From NCBI GenBank assembly GCA_002470165.1, contig DKNF01000254.1, positions 1 to 10,077 of the forward strand: DNA of 10,077 nucleotides, read 5' to 3'. Below, in pieces: positions 1 to 5,492 of this stretch (its first letter is position 1; every line of letters begins with the position of its first letter). The notes below the pieces were generated by a model. It was not told where the DNA came from. It saw nothing but the letters and a program-made list of their open reading frames with translations, and searched no databases. Both the position numbers and the translations under genes were made by a program. This stretch comes from Betaproteobacteria bacterium UBA7395 (GTDB lineage Bacteria > Pseudomonadota > Gammaproteobacteria > Burkholderiales > Rhodocyclaceae).

Positions 1-1
1 G

Positions 2-577
2 GCGGCTCTGGCACGCCTGCAAGCCGGGCAGGCGGGGCCGCAGCCGACCCTGGTCGGCGATCTGGTCGAGCGTTTCTGTGCCAAGGCGGAATCGCTGGCC
101 AGTACGGTTGCCCGCGTCGACGGCTACGCCGCCGTGCCGGCGCATGTCGCCGAGTGGCTGAGCGCCCGGCAACTGCCCCTGCAGGCGGTGACTGCGCTCG
201 ACGTCGCCGGGCTCGACTGGGCCGAGGCGGGCTTGTCCTGCCGCAGCGGCGTGGCGGTCGATGCCGACCCGGTCGGCATTTCCGGCTGCTTCTGCGCCAT
301 CGCCGAAACCGGTACCTTGATGTTGCTGTCCGGCCCGGCGACGCCGGCCTCGGTCAGCCTGCTGCCGGAAACCCATATCGCGCTGGTGCCGGCGGCGCGC
401 GTCGTTGCCACCATGGAAGACGCCTTTGCCCTGCTCAAGGCCGAACGCGGTGCCTTGCCGCGCGCCGTCAACTTCGTTTCCGGGCCGTCGCGCACCGGCG
501 ATATCGAACAAACCATCGTCCTCGGCGCCCACGGGCCGTGCCGGGTCCATCTGATCGTGATCGGGGAAAATTCATGA
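2..577 (+). CDS. lutC: LutC/YkgG-type lactate utilization protein, LUD domain (5' end missing)
   Basis: The last 191 residues of a LUD-domain (DUF162) protein are visible; the start lies before the window. LutC is about 215-240 residues in most bacteria, so perhaps 30-50 residues are missing. In the family, LutA, LutB and LutC together oxidise L-lactate to pyruvate in the cytoplasm, with LutB carrying the Fe-S clusters. The family hallmarks seen here are the ETGTL segment (in AIAETGTLML), the LPETHIALV strand, the GPSRTGDIE motif and a C-terminal LGAHGP loop followed by a hydrophobic strand. The frame stays open to the first bases of the window, so a start at the GTG of position 134 would cut into the domain and is not favoured. 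The stop overlaps the next start (ATGA at 574-577), so the two genes are probably co-transcribed and translationally coupled. lutA and lutB would be expected just upstream. Family assignment is firm; the lactate substrate is inferred. Confidence 0.88.
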   Translation, partial: AALARLQAGQAGPQPTLVGDLVERFCAKAESLASTVARVDGYAAVPAHVAEWLSARQLPLQAVTALDVAGLDWAEAGLSCRSGVAVDADPVGISGCFCAIAETGTLMLLSGPATPASVSLLPETHIALVPAARVVATMEDAFALLKAERGALPRAVNFVSGPSRTGDIEQTIVLGAHGPCRVHLIVIGENS

Positions 578-789
578 GTATTCAATTTGCCGTGCGCGGC
601 GACCACATCCAGCTCGACCAGCTGCTCAAGGCCACCGGCCTGTGCGAATCCGGCGGCGCCGCGCATGCAGCGATCGCCGACGGCCAGGTGACGGTCGACG
701 GCCAGGTCGACACCCGCAAGCGGGCCAAGCTACGGCCCGGTCAGCGCGTCGTTTTTGCCGGCGAGACAGTGGAGTTGATCGCCGAGTAA
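574..789 (+). CDS. Small S4-domain RNA-binding protein, YbcJ-like
   Basis: A 71-residue protein that is essentially one S4 RNA-binding fold, similar in length and pattern to E. coli YbcJ (about 70 residues). The S4 signature is visible: an N-terminal strand, IQLDQLLKATGL with a helix start, then the small-residue run SGGAAHAAIADGQVTVDGQ (residues 27-45), a basic RKRAKLRPGQRV turn (48-59) and a final strand ending in ELIAE. S4 domains bind structured RNA, often rRNA; the exact target of YbcJ-type proteins is not well established. The ATG overlaps the lutC stop, which fixes the start and suggests coupling. A role in lactate metabolism is not implied; a small housekeeping gene placed behind lutC by chance is equally possible. 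Only 13 bases separate its stop from the convergent DUF47 gene, and no terminator is seen there. Confidence 0.85.
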   Translation: MSIQFAVRGDHIQLDQLLKATGLCESGGAAHAAIADGQVTVDGQVDTRKRAKLRPGQRVVFAGETVELIAE

Positions 790-802
790 ATCCGCTGGCG
801 CT

Positions 803-1450
803 TCAGCACATCTTGACCACGATGTCGTGCAGTGTGTTGGCGCAGTGGGCCATGCGGTCGGCAGCGTTGGCTAGGTGGCGGTAGATTTCGCGTTGCTTGA
901 ACATGTGAATGTAGTTGTCGCCTTGGAAGAGGTCGGCAATGGCGCGCCGGTAGGCCTTTTCCACCCGGCGTTCGGCCTTGCGTGCGGCGTCGGCGTCGTT
1001 GGCCGCCTCTGCCGGGGCCGTCGCCAGTCGGCTGAAGCCCTGTAACAGCGCGTCAGTGCCGAGTTTGATGTGCATCGCCATCTCCAGGCAGTGCTTGTCG
1101 GGCTGCAGGCCGAGCACCTCCATTTCGCTGACCGTGGTCTTGCAGTAATTGACCACCTCGTCGAGGTCCATGATCGCGCGGTAGAGATCCTCGCGGTCGA
1201 TCGGCGTCGAGAAGGCCTCGTTCAGCGTGTGCAGGTTGTGGATCTTGACCCGGTCGGCTTCGTGCTCGTCCTTGCGGATCTGCTTGCCGATGTCGTGATC
1301 GGCGTTTTCCATGAATTCGACCAGCAGCCCGGTGGTCTTGCCGACCTGCCGGCACTGTTCGACGAGCATGCCGAAAAAGTCGGGCATTTTCGGGAAGAAT
1401 CGGCCGAGCAGGCGGGACAGCAGCGAGGGCGAGGCGGTAGCGTTGCTCAT
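803..1450 (-). CDS. PhoU-like DUF47 protein, partner of the Pit transporter
   Basis: A 215-residue cytoplasmic, largely helical protein of the DUF47 / TIGR00153 family, distantly related to PhoU. Recognisable parts are the N-terminal PKMPDFFGMLVEQ helix (20-32), an acidic EHEAD site (62-66) of the type that binds metal in PhoU folds, the highly conserved PIDREDLYRAIMDLDEV segment (83-99), and a C-terminal KQREIYRHLANAADR helix (185-199). Members are typically encoded next to Pit phosphate transporters and are thought to modulate uptake; the mechanism is not established. Here the ATG overlaps the pit stop by four bases (ATGA), so the two are made from one transcript and probably in matched amounts. 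The reading frame is open further upstream, but that part is an arginine-rich shadow of the pit gene, so the ATG at 1450 is the credible start. Confidence 0.92.
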   Translation of the reverse strand: MSNATASPSLLSRLLGRFFPKMPDFFGMLVEQCRQVGKTTGLLVEFMENADHDIGKQIRKDEHEADRVKIHNLHTLNEAFSTPIDREDLYRAIMDLDEVVNYCKTTVSEMEVLGLQPDKHCLEMAMHIKLGTDALLQGFSRLATAPAEAANDADAARKAERRVEKAYRRAIADLFQGDNYIHMFKQREIYRHLANAADRMAHCANTLHDIVVKMC

Positions 1451-2490
1451 GGCTTGGCTCCGAGGAAAAGATTGACCAGCGCATAGGCCAGGATGGCGAC
1501 CAGGGCGGCGCCGGGAATGGTGATCAGCCAGGTGGTGGCGATGTCCTTGGCCTTGGCCCAGCGCACCGCGCGCGGGCGTTCGGAGGCGCCGATGCCCATG
1601 ATCGAGGTGGCGACGATGTGCGTCGTCGATACCGGCGCGCCGCCCAGCGAGGCGCTCATGATCACCAGGCCGGAGGTCAGTTGCGAGCCGAGGGCATGGA
1701 TCGGGCGGACGCGGTAGATGGCGAAACCCAGCGTGCGCACGATGCGCCATCCACCGGAGAGGATGCCCAGGGTCATCGCCGTGGCGCAGGCGAGCATGAC
1801 CCAGAACGGCACGGCAAAGTGCGGGATGAAACCGCCGAGCAGCAGCACCAGGGTCAGGATGCCCATGCTTTTCTGCGCGTCGTTGGCGCCGTGGGCGAAG
1901 GCCAGCCCGGCGGCGGTGAAGAACTGGGCAAAACGCAGGTGACGGTTGGCAGCCGGCGTGGCTGCCCGGAGCAGGACGCTGAGGATGCGGTGAATGGCGA
2001 AACCGACCCAGAAACCGATCAGCGGCGACAGGATCAGCGCCGCCAGGACCTTGACGATGCCGGTCAGCCGTCCGTCGAGCAACTCCTGGAAGCCCCAGAC
2101 CACATGATCGACGCCGACGCCGACGACGACCGCGCCGATCAGGCCGCCGACCAGGGCGTGCGACGACGACGAGGGAATGCCGAAATACCAGGTGCCGAGA
2201 TTCCACACGATGGCGCCGATCAGGCCGCACAGCAGCATCGCCAGTGACAGCAGCGGCAGGATGCCGCCGAGTTCGACGAACTTGCCGATGGTGTTGGCAA
2301 CCGCCGTGCCGCCGAGCAGGGGGCCGAGGAATTCGAAGACGCCGACAACGATGACAGCCTGCGCCGGGGTCATCGCCCGCGAGGCAATGACCGTGGCGAC
2401 GATGTTGGCCGCGTCATGGAAGCCGTTGGTGTAATCGAACACCAGGACGACGACGACGGTTGCCAGCGCGAGCAGGAACAGGGTGTCCAT
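1447..2490 (-). CDS. pit: Low-affinity inorganic phosphate transporter, Pit family
   Basis: A 347-residue integral inner-membrane protein of the PHO-4/Pit family, which carries phosphate (usually as a neutral metal-phosphate) into the cell in symport with protons. Both halves of the internal duplication are visible. The first has FHDAAN (24-29) and GIPSSSSHAL (104-113); the second has AHGANDAQKSMG (199-210) and GAPVSTTH (284-291). About ten hydrophobic segments are spread through the chain. It is shorter than E. coli PitA (about 500 residues) and matches the compact Pit class that is paired with a DUF47 protein, as in rhizobial orfA-pit. A purine-rich GGAGGGAG lies roughly 20 nt before the ATG, further than usual, but no in-frame start lies closer to it. 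It is first in a two-gene operon with the DUF47 gene and divergent from tehA. Confidence 0.93.
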   Translation of the reverse strand: MDTLFLLALATVVVVLVFDYTNGFHDAANIVATVIASRAMTPAQAVIVVGVFEFLGPLLGGTAVANTIGKFVELGGILPLLSLAMLLCGLIGAIVWNLGTWYFGIPSSSSHALVGGLIGAVVVGVGVDHVVWGFQELLDGRLTGIVKVLAALILSPLIGFWVGFAIHRILSVLLRAATPAANRHLRFAQFFTAAGLAFAHGANDAQKSMGILTLVLLLGGFIPHFAVPFWVMLACATAMTLGILSGGWRIVRTLGFAIYRVRPIHALGSQLTSGLVIMSASLGGAPVSTTHIVATSIMGIGASERPRAVRWAKAKDIATTWLITIPGAALVAILAYALVNLFLGAKP

Positions 2491-2623
2491 GCGTGTTGCC
2501 CGGTGTCGGGTCTCCCTCCGGATTGGTATATGTTGTTTTGGTCAGTATAGCGCGCGCCCTTGCGGGTGTGTGTCGGGTTAAAATAAGCGAATCCTAATAG
2601 TATGGCGCATGCCGGGAACAGCC
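2491..2623. promoter_or_regulatory. Divergent promoter region between pit and tehA
   Basis: A 133-bp gap between two divergent genes. On the minus strand a TATACT hexamer (2544-2549) would serve as a -10 box for pit, giving a leader near 47 nt, but no good -35 is seen 16-18 nt upstream. On the plus strand a TAAAAT hexamer (2579-2584) could be the -10 of tehA; the nearest TTGCGG lies only 13 nt upstream, too close for a standard -35. No convincing Pho box or Fnr box was found by eye. The promoter positions are weak guesses; that both promoters lie in this gap follows from gene orientation. Confidence 0.35.
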
Positions 2624-3664
2624 ATGTCCTACCCCAGTTTTTCCTCGATTTCCCGCAGTTTTGCCCCTGGCTGGTTCGCCGCCGTCATGGGCACCGGCGT
2701 GCTGTCCATGAGCACCCTGGCCCTGTCGGCGTGGTGGCCGCCGCTGGTCGGTCCGGCGGAAGTGCTGCACTGGTTCAATGTGTTCCTTTTCGCGCTGCTC
2801 GCCGTGCCCTGGCTGACCCGCTGGTTGCGTTTTCCCCAGGCGGCGATGCAGACCCTGCAGCATCCGGTGCAGGCCAATTTCTATCCGACCTTTTCGATTG
2901 CCCTGCTGGTGCTGGCAGCCCAGTGGGTGCAGTTCGGTCCCTATGTCGGTGCGGCGCTCTTCTTCTGGTGGGCAGGTGTCATCCTGCATTTCGTGTTCAG
3001 TTTTGCCGTGCTCTTCTTCATGTTTCGCGGCGAGCATGTGGCGCTCGATCATGTGACGCCGGCTAAATTCATCCCGGCCGTCGGTCTGGTGGTCATGCCG
3101 CTGGCCGGTGGTCCGCTGCTCGTGCACATGGACGGGGCGCTACGCGAATGGGCCTTGACGGCCAATATTGTCGGCCTCGGCGCGGGCAGCATGATGTACC
3201 TCGGTCTGCTCGGCCTGACCCTGCAGCGCAAGTACCTGCACAAGCCGGCGCAGGGCATCCTGACGCCGACGGTGTGGATTCATCTGGCGCCGATCGGCGT
3301 CATCCCGGTCAGTTTCATGAACCTGGCCGAACATTTTCCCTTCCCGGTCGTGCGCGAGATTGCGGCGGTGCTGATGGCGCTGGTCTGGGGCTTTGGTGTC
3401 TGGTGGCTGGTGATGGCCAGCCTGCTGACCTGGTCGGCCAAGGCTGCGGGGCAATTGCCGTTCGCGCTTTCCTGGTGGGGGTTTACTTTTCCGCTGGGGG
3501 CGTTCGCCGTGGAGAGCCTGCGGCTGTACAAGATTTTCGGCTGGAGCAGCATGCTGGTGATCGGCGTGCTGGCCTGGCTCATGTTGTGCGGTTTCTGGTC
3601 GCTGACCCTGTGGCGAACCGTGCGCGGGGTAATGAGCGGCGCTATCTTTCAGCCGCACCCATGA
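2624..3664 (+). CDS. tehA: TehA/SLAC1-family anion channel or exporter (tellurite resistance/C4-dicarboxylate transporter family)
   Basis: A 346-residue polytopic membrane protein of the voltage-dependent anion channel superfamily (TehA, SLAC1, Mae1, Ssu1), which has ten transmembrane helices. Family traits seen are the N-terminal FAPGWFAAVMGTGVLSM (13-29), HVTPAKFIPAVGLVVMPLAGG-type helix 4-5 region (143-163), WIHLAPIGVIPVSFMNL (218-234) and the late WWGFTFPLGAFA segment (284-295). Substrates in the family include tellurite-linked ions, chloride, malate and sulfite, so the substrate here is open. I chose the ATG at 2624 because GGGAA sits about six bases before it. An in-frame ATG at 2609 would add five residues but has no Shine-Dalgarno sequence. 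It is a single gene, divergent from pit and convergent with ccoG. Confidence 0.88.
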   Translation: MSYPSFSSISRSFAPGWFAAVMGTGVLSMSTLALSAWWPPLVGPAEVLHWFNVFLFALLAVPWLTRWLRFPQAAMQTLQHPVQANFYPTFSIALLVLAAQWVQFGPYVGAALFFWWAGVILHFVFSFAVLFFMFRGEHVALDHVTPAKFIPAVGLVVMPLAGGPLLVHMDGALREWALTANIVGLGAGSMMYLGLLGLTLQRKYLHKPAQGILTPTVWIHLAPIGVIPVSFMNLAEHFPFPVVREIAAVLMALVWGFGVWWLVMASLLTWSAKAAGQLPFALSWWGFTFPLGAFAVESLRLYKIFGWSSMLVIGVLAWLMLCGFWSLTLWRTVRGVMSGAIFQPHP

Positions 3665-3700
3665 TGGCCTGGGGGGACTTCCTGGGCCGGGAGCGCAGGC

Positions 3701-3728
3701 AAAAAAAGGCGGGCGACTAGCGCCCGCC
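3701..3728 (-). terminator. Rho-independent terminator of ccoG
   Basis: A perfect 8-bp GC stem, GGCGGGCG (3708-3715) and CGCCCGCC (3721-3728), encloses a 5-base loop. Seven A residues at 3701-3707 become a U tract when read on the minus strand, so the signal is oriented to end ccoG transcripts, about 25 bases after its stop. For plus-strand tehA transcripts only the hairpin is available, with no following T tract. Confidence 0.88.
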
Positions 3729-3753
3729 CAAGCGGAGTCTGCCCTGTTTGGCG

Positions 3754-5160
3754 TCAGGGCAGGAGGAAAGAGGCTTTCTCCCGCAGGCTAATGTCGGCAT
3801 TGCCCTCGGCGGTGATGGTGAAATGGATCGGGTTGGAGCCGCGTTTGCCCGATTCCGGCGGCGCCGCAACCACGACGTTGAACGAGGTCAGGCCGGCAGC
3901 CTTGGCGTCGACCGTGTCTTCGCCGCTGATCTTGAGGCCGTCGAGACCGTCGACGGCCAGTTTGTAGCGCTGCGGCGATTCGGTGGTGTTCATGATCTGC
4001 AGCATGAAGACGTTCTCGATGCTGCCGTCGTCCGCCTCGCGGGCGAGCGTCGAGCGGTCGCGGATGATGTCCATCTTTAGCGGGATGCGGTTGACCAGGA
4101 AGTAGCCGGCAATGATCGTGATCAGGATCAGGATGGCGGTGTAGACCAGGACGCGCGGCCGGATCATGTGGCTGAGGATGTCGGCCTTCGATTCCTGTTT
4201 GGCCATGGCATTTTCGGTCGAGTAGCGGACCAGGCCGCGCGGCAGCCCGACCTTGTCCATGACCTGGTCGCAGACGTCGATGCAGGCGGCGCAACCGATG
4301 CATTCATACTGCAGGCCGTTGCGGATGTCGATACCGGTCGGGCAGACCACCACGCACTGACCACAATCGACGCAGTCGCCCAACTTGCTGGTGTCGGTGC
4401 CTTTCTTGCGCACGCCGCGCGGTTCGCCGCGAGCCGGATCGTAGGTGATGATCAGCGTGTCCGGGTCGAACATCACGCTCTGGAAACGGGCATACGGACA
4501 CATGTACTTGCACACCTGTTCGCGCATGAAACCGGCGAACAGGAAGGTGAAGCCGCCGTAGAGGAAGATCCACAGGGTTTCCCAGGGGCCGAGGTTGTTG
4601 GTCAGGACGTTGTTGATCAGTTCGTCCATCGGCGTGAAGTAGCCGACCAGCGTGAAGCCGGTCCATAGCGACAGGATGCCCCAGAGCAGGAACTTGGTCG
4701 CCTTGATGCGCAGCTTGCGTGCATCCATCGGCGCCTTGTCCAGTTTCATCCGGGCATTGCGGTCGCCCTCGACCCAGTTTTCGATCCACATGAACAACTG
4801 GGTATAGACGGTCTGCGGGCAGGCGTAGCCGCAGAACAGCCGCCCGGCCACGGCGGTGACCAGGAACAGCGCGTAGGCCGAGATGATCAGCAGGACGGCC
4901 AGGTAGATGACGTCCTGAGGCCAGAAGACCAGGCCAAAGAGGTAGAACTTGCGCTCGACCAGATGGAACAGGATGGCCTGCCGTTCGTTCCAGACCAGCC
5001 AGGGGGCGCCGTAGAAAATGACCTGGGTCAGCAGGACCAGGACGATGCGCCAGTTATCGAAAAATCCGCGTACCCGCTTGGCGTAGATTTTCTTGCGTTT
5101 TTCGTAGAGTGAAACTTCGACTGCCGGTTCCTGCTTGTTCTGGTCGTCCACTTGAGTCAT
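3754..5160 (-). CDS. ccoG: Cytochrome c oxidase accessory protein CcoG (FixG/RdxA), membrane 4Fe-4S protein
   Basis: A 468-residue inner-membrane protein of the CcoG/FixG/RdxA family. CcoG is needed for cbb3-type oxidase biogenesis and has been described as a cupric reductase that supplies Cu(I). Hydrophobic segments lie near residues 39-56, 82-105, 156-176, 193-211 and 337-357. Cysteines include an early C110-x3-C114-P pair in the FCGYACP motif, a C217-x3-C221-P pair in CKYMCPYARF, and two ferredoxin-like clusters: C263, C266, C269, C273-P and C287, C290, C293, C297. The C-terminal 100 residues form the FixG Ig-like periplasmic domain. The ATG at 5160 is chosen because MTQVDD begins the conserved protein and AGGTG lies about ten bases upstream; the open frame beyond it (to 5283) is arginine-rich and unlike the family. 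ccoNOQP is not in this window. Upstream lie sigma-54-like and IHF-like elements and the divergent activator gene. Confidence 0.95.
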   Translation of the reverse strand: MTQVDDQNKQEPAVEVSLYEKRKKIYAKRVRGFFDNWRIVLVLLTQVIFYGAPWLVWNERQAILFHLVERKFYLFGLVFWPQDVIYLAVLLIISAYALFLVTAVAGRLFCGYACPQTVYTQLFMWIENWVEGDRNARMKLDKAPMDARKLRIKATKFLLWGILSLWTGFTLVGYFTPMDELINNVLTNNLGPWETLWIFLYGGFTFLFAGFMREQVCKYMCPYARFQSVMFDPDTLIITYDPARGEPRGVRKKGTDTSKLGDCVDCGQCVVVCPTGIDIRNGLQYECIGCAACIDVCDQVMDKVGLPRGLVRYSTENAMAKQESKADILSHMIRPRVLVYTAILILITIIAGYFLVNRIPLKMDIIRDRSTLAREADDGSIENVFMLQIMNTTESPQRYKLAVDGLDGLKISGEDTVDAKAAGLTSFNVVVAAPPESGKRGSNPIHFTITAEGNADISLREKASFLLP

Positions 5161-5190
5161 TTTTGTTTTACACCTGTTAGTTGTTATGGT

Positions 5191-5343
5191 CGGAAACCGG
5201 GGTGGGCGTGTCTGCCGACTATTCGCATGAAGCAAGCCTGCGGGGCGAACTAAGGGGGATATGCGACCAGCCGACCGGCGCACCGTGAGCTCTAGAACTC
5301 CAAGGAAAGCACATTGAGCAGTGGGAGGTGACCCCGGTTTCCG
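5191..5343. repeat. Pair of 13-bp inverted repeats in the ccoG leader
   Basis: CGGAAACCGGGGT at 5191-5203 and its exact reverse complement at 5331-5343 are separated by 127 bp. Each copy contains the small dyad CGG-AAA-CCG, and the right copy extends to a hairpin CCCGG-TTT-CCGGG (5333-5345). Both copies would lie in the leader of a ccoG transcript started at the predicted sigma-54 promoter. They could be a pair of operators or the two strands of a long-range RNA stem. Confidence 0.7.
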
Positions 5344-5354
5344 GGATGACTAAT

Positions 5355-5370
5355 ATCAAGTTGCGTGCCA
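5355..5370 (-). promoter_or_regulatory. Putative sigma-54 (-24/-12) promoter for ccoG
   Basis: Read on the minus strand the sequence is TGGCACG-CAAC-TTGAT. The established sigma-54 consensus is TGGCACG-N4-TTGCW. The -24 half is a perfect match and the spacing is exact; the one departure in a key position is A for C in the -12 GC doublet (GG-N10-GA instead of GG-N10-GC), which may weaken it. Transcription would begin near 5344 and leave a leader of about 185 nt before ccoG. The neighbouring divergent gene encodes a sigma-54 activator, which raises the likelihood that this is real. Confidence 0.55.
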
Positions 5371-5398
5371 GCTTGGGTGTGTTGCTTGATTCATTAAA

Positions 5399-5411
5399 AA
5401 TCAACTGCTTG
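5399..5411 (+). promoter_or_regulatory. Putative IHF binding site
   Basis: AATCAACTGCTTG matches every fixed position of the IHF consensus WATCAANNNNTTR, with an AT-rich stretch (5389-5400) on its left side as is usual for strong IHF sites. It lies about 30 bp upstream of the -24 element of the predicted ccoG sigma-54 promoter, where IHF commonly bends DNA so that a distally bound activator can reach the polymerase. Confidence 0.5.
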
Positions 5412-5480
5412 GAATTTGTTTTGTTCGGCTGTTCGATGTTTTTTGAAATGCTGTGTCAGAATCGGCAGCATTGATTGGCT

Positions 5481-5486
5481 GAGGTG
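5481..5486 (+). promoter_or_regulatory. Ribosome-binding site that decides the activator start
   Basis: GAGGTG lies six bases before the TTG at 5493. The alternative in-frame TTG at 5475 lies upstream of this Shine-Dalgarno sequence and has no purine-rich element before it, and the GTG at 5484 overlaps it. This favours 5493 as the true start. Confidence 0.55.
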
Positions 5487-5492
5487 ACAGTT

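Larger units (their letters stand above)
5161..5492. promoter_or_regulatory. Divergent intergenic region between ccoG and the sigma-54 activator gene
   Basis: This 332-bp gap has no credible gene. It contains a sigma-54-like element facing ccoG (5355-5370), an IHF consensus match (5399-5411) within or next to an inverted repeat TTGATT-N7-AATCAA (5386-5404), two inverted copies of a 13-mer (5191-5203 and 5331-5343), an imperfect 14-bp palindrome GAGCTCTAGAACTC (5287-5300), and direct repeats of TGTTCG (5422-5427, 5430-5435). TGACA occurs twice near the activator start (5485-5489, 5494-5498), with TGTCA at 5454-5458. AT content is clearly higher from 5385 to 5450 than in the neighbouring genes, as expected for promoter DNA. 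Confidence 0.7.

Noticed and set aside
790..802. Terminator between the convergent S4 and DUF47 genes
   Set aside because: Only 13 bases separate the stops and no stem-loop with a T tract is visible there or just inside the gene ends.
1451..2230. Long in-frame extension upstream of the DUF47 gene
   Set aside because: It is the antisense-frame-like shadow of pit, very rich in arginine, proline and histidine; pit in the other frame has all Pit-family signatures.
2609..2623. Earlier ATG for tehA at 2609
   Set aside because: It would add only five residues and lacks a Shine-Dalgarno sequence, while GGGAA sits at proper distance before the ATG at 2624. It cannot be excluded.
2594..3127. Long minus-strand reading frames opposite tehA
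   Set aside because: Composition dominated by H, R, Q and G without motifs; typical shadows of a GC-rich membrane-protein gene.
5161..5283. N-terminal extension of ccoG to a GTG at 5283
   Set aside because: The added 41 residues are arginine- and proline-rich, unlike the family, and cover the inverted arm at 5191-5203. The ATG at 5160 has AGGTG about ten bases upstream.
5386..5404. Inverted repeat TTGATTCATTAAAAATCAA considered as an Fnr/DNR box
   Set aside because: The TTGAT and ATCAA half-sites are nine bases apart instead of the required four, which puts them on different helix faces. The right half is better explained as part of the IHF consensus match.
5219..5404. 61-residue minus-strand reading frame upstream of ccoG
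   Set aside because: No ribosome-binding site, no recognisable motif, and it begins upstream of the predicted ccoG transcription start and spans the promoter signals; unlikely to be a gene.
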